Assembly: GCF_005938655.1 (NCBI RefSeq)
Contig: NZ_VCQT01000039.1
Location: 1 to 53,991 of the forward strand
Length of the DNA stretch: 53,991 nucleotides
From: Alloalcanivorax gelatiniphagus
GTDB taxonomy: Bacteria; Pseudomonadota; Gammaproteobacteria; Pseudomonadales; Alcanivoracaceae
Direction of reading: 5' to 3'
Under the pieces are notes generated by a model, which had not been told where the DNA came from, ran no database searches, and was given only the letters and a program-made list of their open reading frames with translations. Each line of letters opens with the position of its first letter. The stretch's first letter is position 1. A program made the translations under genes and the position numbers. This document shows positions 24,362-32,894 of this stretch, in pieces.

Positions 24362-24910
24362 TCAACGATTGTTCAGCAGGCGCTGGGTCATCAGCAGAGC
24401 GGCGATCACCCGGGCCTCGGTGACGTCGTCCCGTTCCAGCAGACGGTCCAGGTCGGACAGTTTCCAGGGGATCACTTCCAGCGGTTCCGGCTCGTCACCG
24501 GGCAGTTTCTCTTCGTAGAGATCCTCGGCCAGGATCACGCGGATATGGTGGCCCATATAGCCCGGCGACAGGGTCATGCGCTTGAGCAGGGTGAGCTTGC
24601 GGGCGCCGTAGCCGGCCTCTTCCTTGAGTTCCCGGTTGGCGGCCTCGCGCCAGTCCTCGCCGTGTTCCACGGCGCCCTTGGGCAGGGTCAGCTGGTAGTC
24701 CTCCACGCCGGCGCCGTATTCCCGGATCAGCACCACCGTGTCCCGGTCCAGCATCGGCACGCACATCACCCCGGCAATCGGCGGCGTGCGCAGGCGCTCG
24801 TAGGTGCGCTCCTCGCCGTTGCTGAAGCGCAGGTGCATCTCCTCGATGCCGAACAGCCGGCTTTTGGCGATCAGCCGGGTGTCGATGATTTCCGGTTTGC
24901 GGTCGTCCAT
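24362..24910 (-). CDS. nudE: ADP compounds hydrolase (Nudix)
   Basis: 182 residues. NudE cleaves ADP-ribose, Ap3A and NADH-like compounds to AMP plus a phosphorylated remainder. The Nudix box begins at Gly79 ([20 protein letters not shown]) and keeps the metal-binding REXXEE core. [20 protein letters not shown] precedes it, as in NudE homologues, and [20 protein letters not shown] follows. cysQ lies 39 bases downstream in the same direction. The 66 bases upstream of the start end in the 12-bp tandem array, so array length could affect its promoter region. Confidence 0.93.
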   Translation of the reverse strand: MDDRKPEIIDTRLIAKSRLFGIEEMHLRFSNGEERTYERLRTPPIAGVMCVPMLDRDTVVLIREYGAGVEDYQLTLPKGAVEHGEDWREAANRELKEEAGYGARKLTLLKRMTLSPGYMGHHIRVILAEDLYEEKLPGDEPEPLEVIPWKLSDLDRLLERDDVTEARVIAALLMTQRLLNNR

Positions 24911-24976
24911 GGGCGCTCCTGAGCGTGGAGCCCAAGCCTAACCCCATCCCGGAAAGAACCCAAGCCGCAGCGCCCA

Positions 24977-25168
24977 GGCGTTGGCCTTGGCGTTGGCCTT
25001 GGCGTTGGCCTTGGCGTTGGCCTTGGCGTTGGCCTTGGCGTTGGCCTTGGCGTTGGCCTTGGCGTTGGCCTTGGCGTTGGCCTTGGCGTTGGCCTTGGCG
25101 TTGGCCTTGGCGTTGGCCTTGGCGTTGGCCTTGGCGTTGGCCTTGGCGTTGGCCTTGGCGTTGGCCTT
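24977..25168. repeat. Perfect tandem array, 12-bp unit x 16
   Basis: GGCGTTGGCCTT is repeated exactly 16 times without one mismatch (192 bases) and then runs straight into a GTAG palindrome. No frame of the unit contains a stop, so long repetitive reading frames appear (Ala-Leu, Arg-Trp-Pro-Trp, Gly-Gln-Arg-Gln) that are not genes. Complete identity points to recent expansion or continuing slippage. Together with the palindromes it fills the 328-base gap 24911-25238, where no gene is seen. Confidence 0.98.
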
Positions 25169-25243
25169 GTAGGAGCGGCTTTAGCCGCGATCCGGCGCCG
25201 GGATCATTACGCACGCCGGATCGCGGCTAAAGCCGCTCCTACA
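25168..25243. repeat. Facing GTAG palindromes overlapping the flavoprotein stop
   Basis: TGTAGGAGCGGCTTTAGCCG and its complement (ending CGCTCCTACA) enclose about 28 bases, CGGCGCCGGGATCATTACGC plus ACGCCG. The right head supplies TAG at 25241-25239, the stop codon of the minus-strand monooxygenase. Confidence 0.85.
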
Positions 25244-26747
25244 ATGTGGGGACGGGTTGCCGGGCTTTTTCCCAATGGTACTTGCCGGCGTCCACCTGGC
25301 GGGTCTTGAGCCAGTAGCGCCAGGTGGCGTAGGGCCAGATCGCCACGTTCTTGCCGTCCGCCTGCTGGTACCAGCTGCTGCAGCCGCCCTGCTGCCAGAC
25401 GGTGCCGGCCACGTCGCGCTGCAGTTTCTCGTTGAACACGTCCATTTCCGAGCGCTTCACGTCCAGGCAGTCCACGCCCCGGGCGTCCACCTGCTGGATC
25501 GCATCGACGATGTAGCGGGCCTGGCACTCGATCATGAAGACAATGGAATTGTGTCCCAGGCCGGTGTTCGGCCCGACCATCTGGAACAGGTTCGGGTAGC
25601 CGGCCACGGTGACGCCCAGATAGGCCTCGGAGGCGTCCTTCCAGTCCTCCTGGAGAGTGCGGCCGCCGCGCCCGACGATGGGGAAGCCCTGCATGTAGAT
25701 GCGCGGGTCCACCACGAAGCCGGTGCCCAGCACCAGGCAGTCCATGTCCCGCTCGCTGCCGTCGCTGAACACGATGCTGTGCTCGCGTACTTCCTTCACG
25801 CCCTCGGTGACCAGTTCCACGTTGTCCCGGTTGAAGGTGGGGTAGTAGCGGTTGGAGATCATGATGCGCTTGCAGCCCAGGGTGTAGCTGGGGGTGAGCC
25901 GGCGGGCGGTGTCCTTGTCTTTCACCTGGAAGCGGATGAACTGCTTAACCGCTTTCTCCAGCAGCGAGGCCAGGCGCGGGTGGAAAATCGGCAGCACCCG
26001 GGATTCATTGCTCCAGTAGAGCCGCGCCCGGTGCAGCTTGCGCAGGGCCGGGAAGCGGCGGAACAGGGTCTTGCTGAGAGCACTGTAGCGGCGCTCATCC
26101 CGGGGGATGATCCAGCCCGGAGTGCGCTGCACCACGGTGAGTTGTTCCACCAACGGGGCGATTTGCGGCACATACTGGATGGCGCTGGCGCCGGTGCCCA
26201 CGGACACCACCTTCTTGCCGGCCAGGTCGTAGTCGTGGTCCCACTGGGAGGAGTGGAACACCTTGCCCTGGAACCGCTCCATGCCGGGGAACTTGGGAAT
26301 CTGCGGCACATGCAGCGGGCCGCTGGCCAGTACCCAGTGCTGGCATTCCACCTGGCTGCCGTCGGTGAGATCCAGGGTCCAGCGGGCACGGGCCTCGTCA
26401 AAGTGGGCGCCGGTGACCTGGGCGTGGAAACGGGTGCGCTCGCGAATGCCGTGTTTGGCCACGGTGGCCAGGATGTAATCCTGGATTTCCTTCCAGCCGC
26501 TATAGCGGGCGGACCAGTCCGGGTTGCCCTCGAAGGAATAGGAATACAGGTGCGACTGCACGTCGCAGGCGCAGCCCGGGTAGGTGTTTTCCCGCCAGGT
26601 GCCGCCCAGCTCGCCGGCCTTCTCCAGCACCACGAAGTCCTCGATGCCGGCCTCGCGCAGCTTGATGGCCATGCACAGGCCACCGAAGCCACCGCCGACA
26701 ATGGCCACCTTCACGGCCTGATTATTCGGGTTTACTCGACTGTTCAT
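25239..26747 (-). CDS. Flavin-containing monooxygenase, Baeyer-Villiger type
   Basis: 502 residues. The FAD Rossmann motif GGGFGG is at 18-23, then GGTWRENTYPGCACDVQSH near 48. The Baeyer-Villiger fingerprint FxGxxxHxxxW reads FQGKVFHSSQWD at 159-170, and the NADPH Rossmann motif SVGTGASAIQ lies near 187. Such enzymes insert oxygen next to a carbonyl in cyclic, aryl or long-chain ketones. The N-terminal signature differs from the AlmA alkane hydroxylase type. It is divergent from an AraC-type gene, probably its regulator. The TAG stop lies inside a GTAG palindrome. Start has GGAG before AACAACATG. Confidence 0.9.
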   Translation of the reverse strand: MNSRVNPNNQAVKVAIVGGGFGGLCMAIKLREAGIEDFVVLEKAGELGGTWRENTYPGCACDVQSHLYSYSFEGNPDWSARYSGWKEIQDYILATVAKHGIRERTRFHAQVTGAHFDEARARWTLDLTDGSQVECQHWVLASGPLHVPQIPKFPGMERFQGKVFHSSQWDHDYDLAGKKVVSVGTGASAIQYVPQIAPLVEQLTVVQRTPGWIIPRDERRYSALSKTLFRRFPALRKLHRARLYWSNESRVLPIFHPRLASLLEKAVKQFIRFQVKDKDTARRLTPSYTLGCKRIMISNRYYPTFNRDNVELVTEGVKEVREHSIVFSDGSERDMDCLVLGTGFVVDPRIYMQGFPIVGRGGRTLQEDWKDASEAYLGVTVAGYPNLFQMVGPNTGLGHNSIVFMIECQARYIVDAIQQVDARGVDCLDVKRSEMDVFNEKLQRDVAGTVWQQGGCSSWYQQADGKNVAIWPYATWRYWLKTRQVDAGKYHWEKARQPVPTL

Positions 26748-26881
26748 GTTGTTCTCCCATTCACGGGTGGTACCGGCCGGGTTGGCCCGGGCGCCTTTTC
26801 GATGGGCCTACACTACCTTGGCGGGGCGGGGAAAAAAGCTGTTAAGCTGACCCGAAAATTGATAATTCCGGCCAGAGAGAT

Positions 26882-27889
26882 ATGTCCCAGCGCTCGATCC
26901 TCGCCCTGATCTACACCGTGGACCTGCTCCGCCAACGCGGGGTGGCCTGCGACGATGTGCTGGCCCGCCACGGGCTGGACCCGGCGCGCCTGGACCCCAA
27001 TGGCGAGATCGAGCGGGACCGGGAGCTGGCGGTGCTCACGGAATTGCTGCCCCTGGCCGGGGACCCGGCGTTCGGCTTCGAGATGGGCCAGCGTTTCGGG
27101 CTGGCCGGCTATGGGCCGCTGACCATGCTGCTGATGACCAGCCGCTCCGCCTTCGAGGGCTTCCAGTTGGGGGTGCGCTACCAGGCGCTTACCTATCTGT
27201 ACGGCGAGCTGTCGCTGGTGCCCGGCGAGCAGGACACGGCGCTGATTCTTAAGCCCATCGCCCTGCCACCGGCGGTGCGCCGCATCCTTATCGACCGGGA
27301 CATGACCGGAACCTTCCGGCTGGTCAACGACCTGCAGACCCAGCTGGGCCTGGACCTGGCTCCCCGGGAGGTGTGGTTGCCCTATCCCCGGCCCCGGGAA
27401 ACCGGCTTTTACGAGGACTATTTCCGTTGTCCGGTGAAGTTCGACCAACCCTGGGCCCAGGCCAGCATCCGTAACCGGGACCTGGCCATGCCGCTGCCGT
27501 TTCACAACCAGGCCGCCCAGGATCTGTACCGCTCCCAGTGCGACGCGCTGCTGGCCCGCCGGAGCGGTGCCCGGGAGGGGCTGGCGGATCGGGTCGCCGC
27601 CTACCTGGACCTGTTCCTGGGGGAATTTCCGGACGCCGCCCGGGCCGCCGCCGCCTTCGACCTGGCGGAGCGCAGCTTCCGCCGCCGGCTCGGCGCGGAA
27701 GGCCGCAGCTATCAGACCCTTCTCGATGAAGTGCGCCTGCGCAAGGCCCGGGCCCTGCTGGCGGATTCGTCACTGAGCGTGGACCGGATCGGCGGCCGGC
27801 TGGGCTACAGCGAGCCCGCCGCCTTTATCCGGGCTTTTCAGCGCTGGACCGGGGTGACCCCGGCGAGGTACCGGCGCAGCGGCTTGTAA
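26882..27889 (+). CDS. AraC family transcriptional regulator
   Basis: 335 residues. A variable N-terminal sensor domain of the arabinose-binding-like type (to about 230; FGFEMGQRFGLAGYGPLTML near 65) is joined to a C-terminal double helix-turn-helix. ERSFRRRLGAEGRSYQTLLD and DRIGGRLGYSEPAAFIRAFQ, followed by RWTGVTPARYR, are the AraC signature. The start is set by AGAGAG two bases before ATG. It is divergent from the Baeyer-Villiger enzyme with 134 bases between, where a TACACT hexamer (26809-26814) lies. The likely role is substrate-dependent activation of the monooxygenase gene. Confidence 0.9.
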   Translation: MSQRSILALIYTVDLLRQRGVACDDVLARHGLDPARLDPNGEIERDRELAVLTELLPLAGDPAFGFEMGQRFGLAGYGPLTMLLMTSRSAFEGFQLGVRYQALTYLYGELSLVPGEQDTALILKPIALPPAVRRILIDRDMTGTFRLVNDLQTQLGLDLAPREVWLPYPRPRETGFYEDYFRCPVKFDQPWAQASIRNRDLAMPLPFHNQAAQDLYRSQCDALLARRSGAREGLADRVAAYLDLFLGEFPDAARAAAAFDLAERSFRRRLGAEGRSYQTLLDEVRLRKARALLADSSLSVDRIGGRLGYSEPAAFIRAFQRWTGVTPARYRRSGL

Positions 27890-27897
27890 AGGGTCTT

Positions 27898-27980
27898 GTA
27901 GGAGCGGCTTCAGCCGCGATCAACCGTGGTGGTGATCGCGGCTGATCGCGGCTGAAGCCGCTCCTACAGGCCGCTCCTAC
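27898..27980. repeat. Cluster of GTAG palindromes overlapping the hldE stop
   Basis: A plain copy (27898-27921), a broken copy (GATCGCGGCT from 27934), a plain copy in reverse (27944-27968) and a final half copy (27971-27980). The head of the half copy supplies the TAG stop of hldE (27979-27977). The fragments suggest repeated insertion or recombination at this point. Confidence 0.85.
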
Positions 27981-29407
27981 TGTTCACCGCGGATGCGCTG
28001 GACGATGTGGGTGGTGGAGATGTTCTCGGCGAAGTCGAGCACTTCCACCCGGCCGCCGTAGGCCTGCACGATGGGCGCGCCCACCACCTGGTCCACGCTG
28101 TAATCACCGCCTTTGACCAGCACGTCCGGCTTGACCTTCTCCAGCAGCGGTTCCGGGGTGTCGGTGTCAAAAGCCACCACATAGTCCACCGCTTCCAGGG
28201 CCGCCAGCACCGCCATGCGGCGCTCCAGCGGGTTGATCGGCCGGCCCGGGCCTTTCAGCCGTTTCACCGACTCGTCGCTGTTGACCGCCAGCACCAGCCG
28301 GTCGCCCAGGCGGCGGGCGGAATCCAGGTAGCCCACGTGGCCGGCGTGGATGATGTCGAAGCAGCCGTTGGTAAAGACGATGGTCTCGCCCTGGGCGCGG
28401 GCGTCCTCGATGGCCAGCAGCAGCTGTTCCTCGGTCATGGCGCCCCGGCCCGGCCCGCCGGTCTGGTGCACCGCCCGGCGCAGTTCCGGGGCGCTGACCA
28501 CGGCGGTGCCGAGCTTGCCCACCACGATGCCGGCGGCGATATTGGCCAGCGCCACCGCGTCTTCCAGGGTGGCGCCGGCGGCCAGGGCCACCGCCAGGGT
28601 GGAAATCACGGTGTCACCGGCGCCGGTGACATCGAACACCTCGCGGGCGTGGGTGGGCAGGTGGCGCTCCGGCTGGCCGGCGCGCAGCAGGGTCATGCCG
28701 CGCTCGCTGCGGGTCACCAGCAGGGCGTCCAGCTCCAGCTCCACCATCAGGGTCTGGCCTTTTTCCGCCAGGGTCTTTTCATCGGGCACCGGGCCCACCA
28801 CCGCCTCGAACTCGGACAGGTTCGGGGTCAGCAGGGTAGCGCCCCGGTAGCGCTCGAAGTCGCTGCCCTTGGGGTCCACCAGCACCGGCACGCCGGCCTC
28901 CCGGGCCAGCCGGATCAGCCCCGGGCAGTCGCGCAGGGCGCCCTTGGCGTAGTCGGAGAGCACCAGGGCGCCGCAGCCGGCCAGCCGGGCACGCACCTTG
29001 TCGGCGAACGGCGCCGGGTCCTGGTCCTGGAAGGATTCCTCGAAATCCAGCCGCAGCAGCTGCTGCTGGCGGCTGACCACCCGCAGTTTGGTGATGGTGG
29101 GCAGCCCCGCCACTTTCTGGAAATCGCAGGCCACGTCGGCGGCGCCCAGCCGTTCCTCGAGAATGCCCGCCGCCTCATCGTCGCCGGTGACCCCCACCAG
29201 TTCGGCGCGGGCGCCCAGGGCGGCCATGTTCAGCGCCACGTTGGCGGCGCCGCCGGGGCGGTCCTCCAGGTCGGTGACACGCACCACCGGCACCGGGGCT
29301 TCCGGCGAAATACGGCCGGTGGGGCCGTGCCAGTAGCGGTCGAGCATGACGTCGCCCGCCACCAGCACCCGGGCCTGACCGAACGGGGGAATCTCCAGGT
29401 TGGGCAT
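27977..29407 (-). CDS. hldE: Bifunctional D-glycero-beta-D-manno-heptose-7-phosphate kinase / heptose-1-phosphate adenylyltransferase
   Basis: 476 residues, the full fused form. The N-terminal ribokinase-like domain has [18 protein letters not shown] near 48 and the anion-hole motif [18 protein letters not shown] near 265. The C-terminal nucleotidyltransferase has [20 protein letters not shown] near 348. It makes ADP-heptose for the inner LPS core, used by WaaC and WaaF encoded nearby. The start [19 protein letters not shown] is the normal N-terminus. It diverges from the O-antigen-ligase-like gene. Confidence 0.96.
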   Translation of the reverse strand: MPNLEIPPFGQARVLVAGDVMLDRYWHGPTGRISPEAPVPVVRVTDLEDRPGGAANVALNMAALGARAELVGVTGDDEAAGILEERLGAADVACDFQKVAGLPTITKLRVVSRQQQLLRLDFEESFQDQDPAPFADKVRARLAGCGALVLSDYAKGALRDCPGLIRLAREAGVPVLVDPKGSDFERYRGATLLTPNLSEFEAVVGPVPDEKTLAEKGQTLMVELELDALLVTRSERGMTLLRAGQPERHLPTHAREVFDVTGAGDTVISTLAVALAAGATLEDAVALANIAAGIVVGKLGTAVVSAPELRRAVHQTGGPGRGAMTEEQLLLAIEDARAQGETIVFTNGCFDIIHAGHVGYLDSARRLGDRLVLAVNSDESVKRLKGPGRPINPLERRMAVLAALEAVDYVVAFDTDTPEPLLEKVKPDVLVKGGDYSVDQVVGAPIVQAYGGRVEVLDFAENISTTHIVQRIRGEQ

Positions 29408-29441
29408 TGCCCTACTCCATCTAGTGTGCTGACAGCGGCGA

Positions 29442-29485
29442 AGTGTAGCATAGCGGTGGATGCCGGCAGCCGGGCTGAGTACACT
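29442..29485. promoter_or_regulatory. Divergent -10-like hexamers between hldE and the ligase-like gene
   Basis: TACACT occurs on the minus strand (29447-29442), 35 bases before hldE, and on the plus strand (29480-29485), 64 bases before the ligase-like gene. The plus copy has TGGATG 17 bases upstream. The -35 for hldE is not recognisable. A sigma-70-type divergent promoter is inferred. Confidence 0.4.
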
Positions 29486-29548
29486 TTGCCGCTCGCCGAG
29501 CGGCCCCGCCCGCCGGACTGGCACCCATACGCAACGGGACGGAAATCT

Positions 29549-30718
29549 ATGACGGCATTGCGCCACAACGCGCAACAGGGCAAATGGTTGAGACTGTGGC
29601 TGACGGTCTCGTTCGCGGTGATGTTCACCGGCCCGTTTCTGTTCCATTCCCGGGTGGCCCTGCTGAACGTGGTGGACGTGCTGTTCTTCGTGCCGTCCCT
29701 GACCCTGCTGACCCGTGCCCTGGTCAGCGGCGACCGCCAGTTGCTGCTGGACCCCTGGCTGGTGCCGCTGTACGCCTTCCTGGGCTGGACCCTGCTGACC
29801 ATGGGCTGGGCGGAGGACGTGAACAGCTCGCGCACGGTGCGCGCGGTGGTGCAGATCGTGATCCTGGTGGGCATGCTGCGCTGGCTGCACCTCTATTACC
29901 GCCACACCCTGAAACTGGCCCTGGCCAACGGTGCCATGACCGCCATGGTGGTGCTGGCGGTGATCATGGTCAGCTATTTCACCATCCAGCCCCTGGACAG
30001 CCCCCTGTTCAGCCAGCCCGCCAGCCTGATCTTCAACCTGCCCCAGCCCGGCCCGCTGATCAGCACCATGGCGCTGGTGGCGCCCACCTTTATTCTGCTG
30101 GCCCAGGCGCTGGAAGAAGGGCTCACCCCCAAGGGCGCCCGCCGGGGCGCCGGGGCCCTGGTGGGGTTCACCTTCCTGGTGGCGGTGCAGTTGCATACCG
30201 GCCTGATGCTGCTGGTGATGGCGCTGGGCTGGGTGCTGCTGCGCCACGGCCAGCGGCTGCTGGCCGCCCTGGCCGGCGCGGTGGCCCTGTACATGGCACT
30301 GGACTTCGAGGTGCTGCGTCAGGCACAGCTGTATTTCAGCCATCCGCTGTTCGGCAACGGCTTCAGCCAGGAGGGCGGCGATTCCCTGCTGGAGGGCATT
30401 CCCGGCGGCCTGCGTGTGCTGCCACACCCCAATAACGTGCTGCTGGCGGTGCTGCACAGCACCGGCCTGGTCGGCGTTTTGCTGTTCCTGGCCGCCTGGG
30501 CGGTGCCCGCCTGGAACCTGCCGGACAACGACCAGAAACACCGCGAGGGCGCCGTGTTCCTGGTCAGCGTGCTGCCCGGCCTGCTCACCATGCTCAGCGC
30601 CGGCGCCTACACGCTGGTGCCCTTCCATCCCAGCTGGATGTGCCTGTGGTTCCCGCTGGCGCTGATGCTGGCCAGCCTCAGCACCCGCGAAAGCCGGCCC
30701 GCCCTCAAGCAGGGCTAA
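29549..30718 (+). CDS. O-antigen-ligase-like membrane protein (first copy)
   Basis: 389 residues with about ten membrane segments and a large loop in the C-terminal half ([20 protein letters not shown]), followed by the HPNNVLL motif near residue 294. This HPxN-type motif is typical of the Wzy/WaaL polymerase-ligase family, which joins polysaccharide to lipid A-core. The ATG is at 29549; an upstream in-frame extension would run into hldE antisense and is rejected. First of four plus-strand genes including an acyltransferase, a second ligase-like protein and a glycosyltransferase. Ligase versus polymerase cannot be decided. Confidence 0.82.
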   Translation: MTALRHNAQQGKWLRLWLTVSFAVMFTGPFLFHSRVALLNVVDVLFFVPSLTLLTRALVSGDRQLLLDPWLVPLYAFLGWTLLTMGWAEDVNSSRTVRAVVQIVILVGMLRWLHLYYRHTLKLALANGAMTAMVVLAVIMVSYFTIQPLDSPLFSQPASLIFNLPQPGPLISTMALVAPTFILLAQALEEGLTPKGARRGAGALVGFTFLVAVQLHTGLMLLVMALGWVLLRHGQRLLAALAGAVALYMALDFEVLRQAQLYFSHPLFGNGFSQEGGDSLLEGIPGGLRVLPHPNNVLLAVLHSTGLVGVLLFLAAWAVPAWNLPDNDQKHREGAVFLVSVLPGLLTMLSAGAYTLVPFHPSWMCLWFPLALMLASLSTRESRPALKQG

Positions 30719-30726
30719 GTCAGAAC

Positions 30727-31644
30727 ATGGGTAGACGTCGCAACCGCCCCACCGACCCCAAGGACCCGCGCCTGTGGCCCACCCGCGCCGGGCTGGCCCT
30801 GTTCTGGCTGATCGGCCAGTTGCCCTGGGACTGGCTGCTGGCGGCCGGGCGGGGCCTGGGCCGACTGGGCTGGTATCTGGCCCGGGCCCGCCGCCGGGTC
30901 ACGCTGGTCAACCTGAAGTTGTGTTTCCCGGAGCTGTCCGAGCAGGAACGGACGGCGCTGGCGCGGCGGGTGATGACCAGTACCGGCGAAGCCCTGCTGG
31001 AAATGGCCGGTGCCTTCCACAATCGCCGCATCGACCTGGGCCAGCGGCTCAGCGTCTCCGGGCTGGAGCACCTGGAGGCGGCCCGGGCCCGGGGCCAGGG
31101 GGTGCTGCTGCTGGGCATGCATTTCAATTCCATCGACGTGGGCAGCCGCCTGCTGGGGAAGTTCTTCCGTTTCAGCGTGGTCTATCGGCCCAATGACAAT
31201 CCGCTGCTGGACAAGCTGATCACCGAGGGCCGGGGCACCTGGGTGAACCACTCGGTGGACCGCAACGACCTGCGCCAGACCGTGCGGCTGCTGCGCCAGG
31301 GCGAGGTGGTGTGGTACGCCCCGGACCAGGATTACGGCACCCGCCACGCGGTGTATGTGCCGTTCTTCGGGGTGCCGGCGGCCACCATCACCGCCACCAG
31401 CCGGATCGCCAAAATGGGCAAGGCGGCGGTGATTCCCTGCGCCCACTACCGGTTGCCCGGCGGCCGTTACCAGATCGAATTCGGCGCGCCGCTGGAGGAC
31501 TTTCCCAGCGGCGACGACGAGGCGGACACCGCGCGTATCAACCGCACGGTGGAACACTATGTGCGCAAGCATCCGGAGCAGTATCTGTGGGTGCACAAGC
31601 GCTTCAAACATCAACCTCCGGGCCAGCCCAACCCGTACCGATAA
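30727..31644 (+). CDS. Lysophospholipid/lipid A acyltransferase of the LpxL family
   Basis: 305 residues. An N-terminal membrane anchor ([19 protein letters not shown]) is followed by the catalytic HX4D motif at His132-Asp137 (HFNSID), [19 protein letters not shown] and [19 protein letters not shown], all as in LpxL/HtrB. These inner-membrane enzymes add secondary acyl chains to Kdo-lipid A. It starts eight bases after the ligase-like gene. Whether it adds laurate (LpxL) or another chain cannot be told from sequence alone, so no symbol is given. Confidence 0.9.
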   Translation: MGRRRNRPTDPKDPRLWPTRAGLALFWLIGQLPWDWLLAAGRGLGRLGWYLARARRRVTLVNLKLCFPELSEQERTALARRVMTSTGEALLEMAGAFHNRRIDLGQRLSVSGLEHLEAARARGQGVLLLGMHFNSIDVGSRLLGKFFRFSVVYRPNDNPLLDKLITEGRGTWVNHSVDRNDLRQTVRLLRQGEVVWYAPDQDYGTRHAVYVPFFGVPAATITATSRIAKMGKAAVIPCAHYRLPGGRYQIEFGAPLEDFPSGDDEADTARINRTVEHYVRKHPEQYLWVHKRFKHQPPGQPNPYR

Positions 31645-31664
31645 GCCCCTCTGGAGCCGTCAGG

Positions 31665-32894
31665 ATGAACAGCCCCACCCCGTCCACCGCGCCGCGCGAG
31701 TGCCTGATCACCGCCTGGCTCGGACTGTCCATGGTCGTGATGTTCTCCGGGCTGCTGGTGTTTCCTTCGCGCACCAGCCTGATGAACGCCCTGGACGCGG
31801 TGTTCTTCCTGCCGGCGTTGATCGTGGTGCTGGTGGCCGCCCGCCACCGCCCGCTGGAACTGGTGACCCGCTGGCCGTTGCTGTGGATCTTTCTGCTCTA
31901 CGCCACCCTGTCCACGTTCTATTCGCCGGCCCCCAATCCCAGCCGCTTCGTGCGGGCGCTGCTCGAGCTGTTCACCCTGTTCAGCGCCTTTGAACTGTTC
32001 GTGCGCCGCTATCCCCGGGCGTTCTGGCGGGCCATGCTGATCGGCACCGCCGGCGCCGCGCTGGCGGCGGCGGTGGATTTTTATGCCTATTACTTTATCG
32101 TCGGCCGGCCCTTCGATAACCAGCTGTACGGCGTCTTCGAGCGGTTCGAGATCGCGCCCTGGTTGATCCTCGACACCAATCAGCTGTACGCCAGCATGTA
32201 CTGCATCACCCTGCCGTTCTTCGCCTTCTTCGCCTCCCGCCAGCTGCCGCCGGCCCGCTGGGTGCGGGTACTGCCCTGGCTCACCTCGATCACCCTGCTG
32301 GTGTATCTGGCCGCCAACCAGCGCCGCTCCACCCTGGTGGCGCTGGCGGTGGGCTGTGTGGCGCTGCCAATCCTCACCGGCACCCGCCGCCTGCTGATAC
32401 CGCTGGCGGTGCTGGCCCTGGTGCTGGGGACCATCGTGGCGGTGGACCCGGAGATCATCACCGAGCGCGGCGCCAGCGAGCGGCCGGCGCTGTGGGCGGC
32501 CAGTTGGGAAACCATCAAGGAAGCGCCGGTGTTCGGCCACGGCATGGCCAACCGCAGCGTTGACCTGCACATCACCAACGCCGAGGGCAAGCCGGTGGTG
32601 CACGACCACCCGCACAACTACTACCTGTCGTTGCTGTACTTCCTCGGCTTCACCGGGCTGCTGCTGTGGACCTTGCTGTGGTTGCCGGCGGCGCTGCGCG
32701 CCATGGCCCATTACCGGCACCGCACGGTGCTGTTGCTGGCCGCCATGGCCACCGGCTTTTCCGCGGTGCTGTTCGATGGCATTCACCCCTATACGCCGTT
32801 CCTGTACAACTGGCCCAGCGTCTGGATTCCCATGGCCCTGCTGGTGGCCGTGGTGCATCAATTGAACAGCGACCCCGCCGGAGTCCCGCGATGA
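31665..32894 (+). CDS. O-antigen-ligase-like membrane protein (second copy)
   Basis: 409 residues, about eleven membrane segments. The arginine-containing QRRSTLVALAVG segment near 226 and the periplasmic loop with WETIKEAPVFGHGMAN and HDHPHNYYLSLLYFLGFTG are the Wzy_C-domain pattern. Similar in layout to the first copy (SMVVMFSGLLVFPSR versus [15 protein letters not shown] near the N-terminus), which suggests an old duplication. CAGGATG gives a ribosome-binding site; its stop overlaps the next start (ATGA). Confidence 0.83.
   Translation: MNSPTPSTAPRECLITAWLGLSMVVMFSGLLVFPSRTSLMNALDAVFFLPALIVVLVAARHRPLELVTRWPLLWIFLLYATLSTFYSPAPNPSRFVRALLELFTLFSAFELFVRRYPRAFWRAMLIGTAGAALAAAVDFYAYYFIVGRPFDNQLYGVFERFEIAPWLILDTNQLYASMYCITLPFFAFFASRQLPPARWVRVLPWLTSITLLVYLAANQRRSTLVALAVGCVALPILTGTRRLLIPLAVLALVLGTIVAVDPEIITERGASERPALWAASWETIKEAPVFGHGMANRSVDLHITNAEGKPVVHDHPHNYYLSLLYFLGFTGLLLWTLLWLPAALRAMAHYRHRTVLLLAAMATGFSAVLFDGIHPYTPFLYNWPSVWIPMALLVAVVHQLNSDPAGVPR

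Noticed and set aside
24977-25168. Possible CRISPR array
   Set aside because: Units are 12 bases and directly adjoin with no spacers; no cas genes are present.
24981-25172. Open frames of Ala-Leu, Arg-Trp-Pro-Trp or Gly-Gln-Arg-Gln repeats
   Set aside because: They arise only because the 12-bp unit has no stop in any frame; all three frames on each strand are open and none has a proper start region.
28007-30718. Very long plus-strand frame covering hldE antisense and joining the ligase-like gene
   Set aside because: The part before 29549 is antisense to a certain hldE and is compositionally a shadow; the ligase-like protein starts at 29549.
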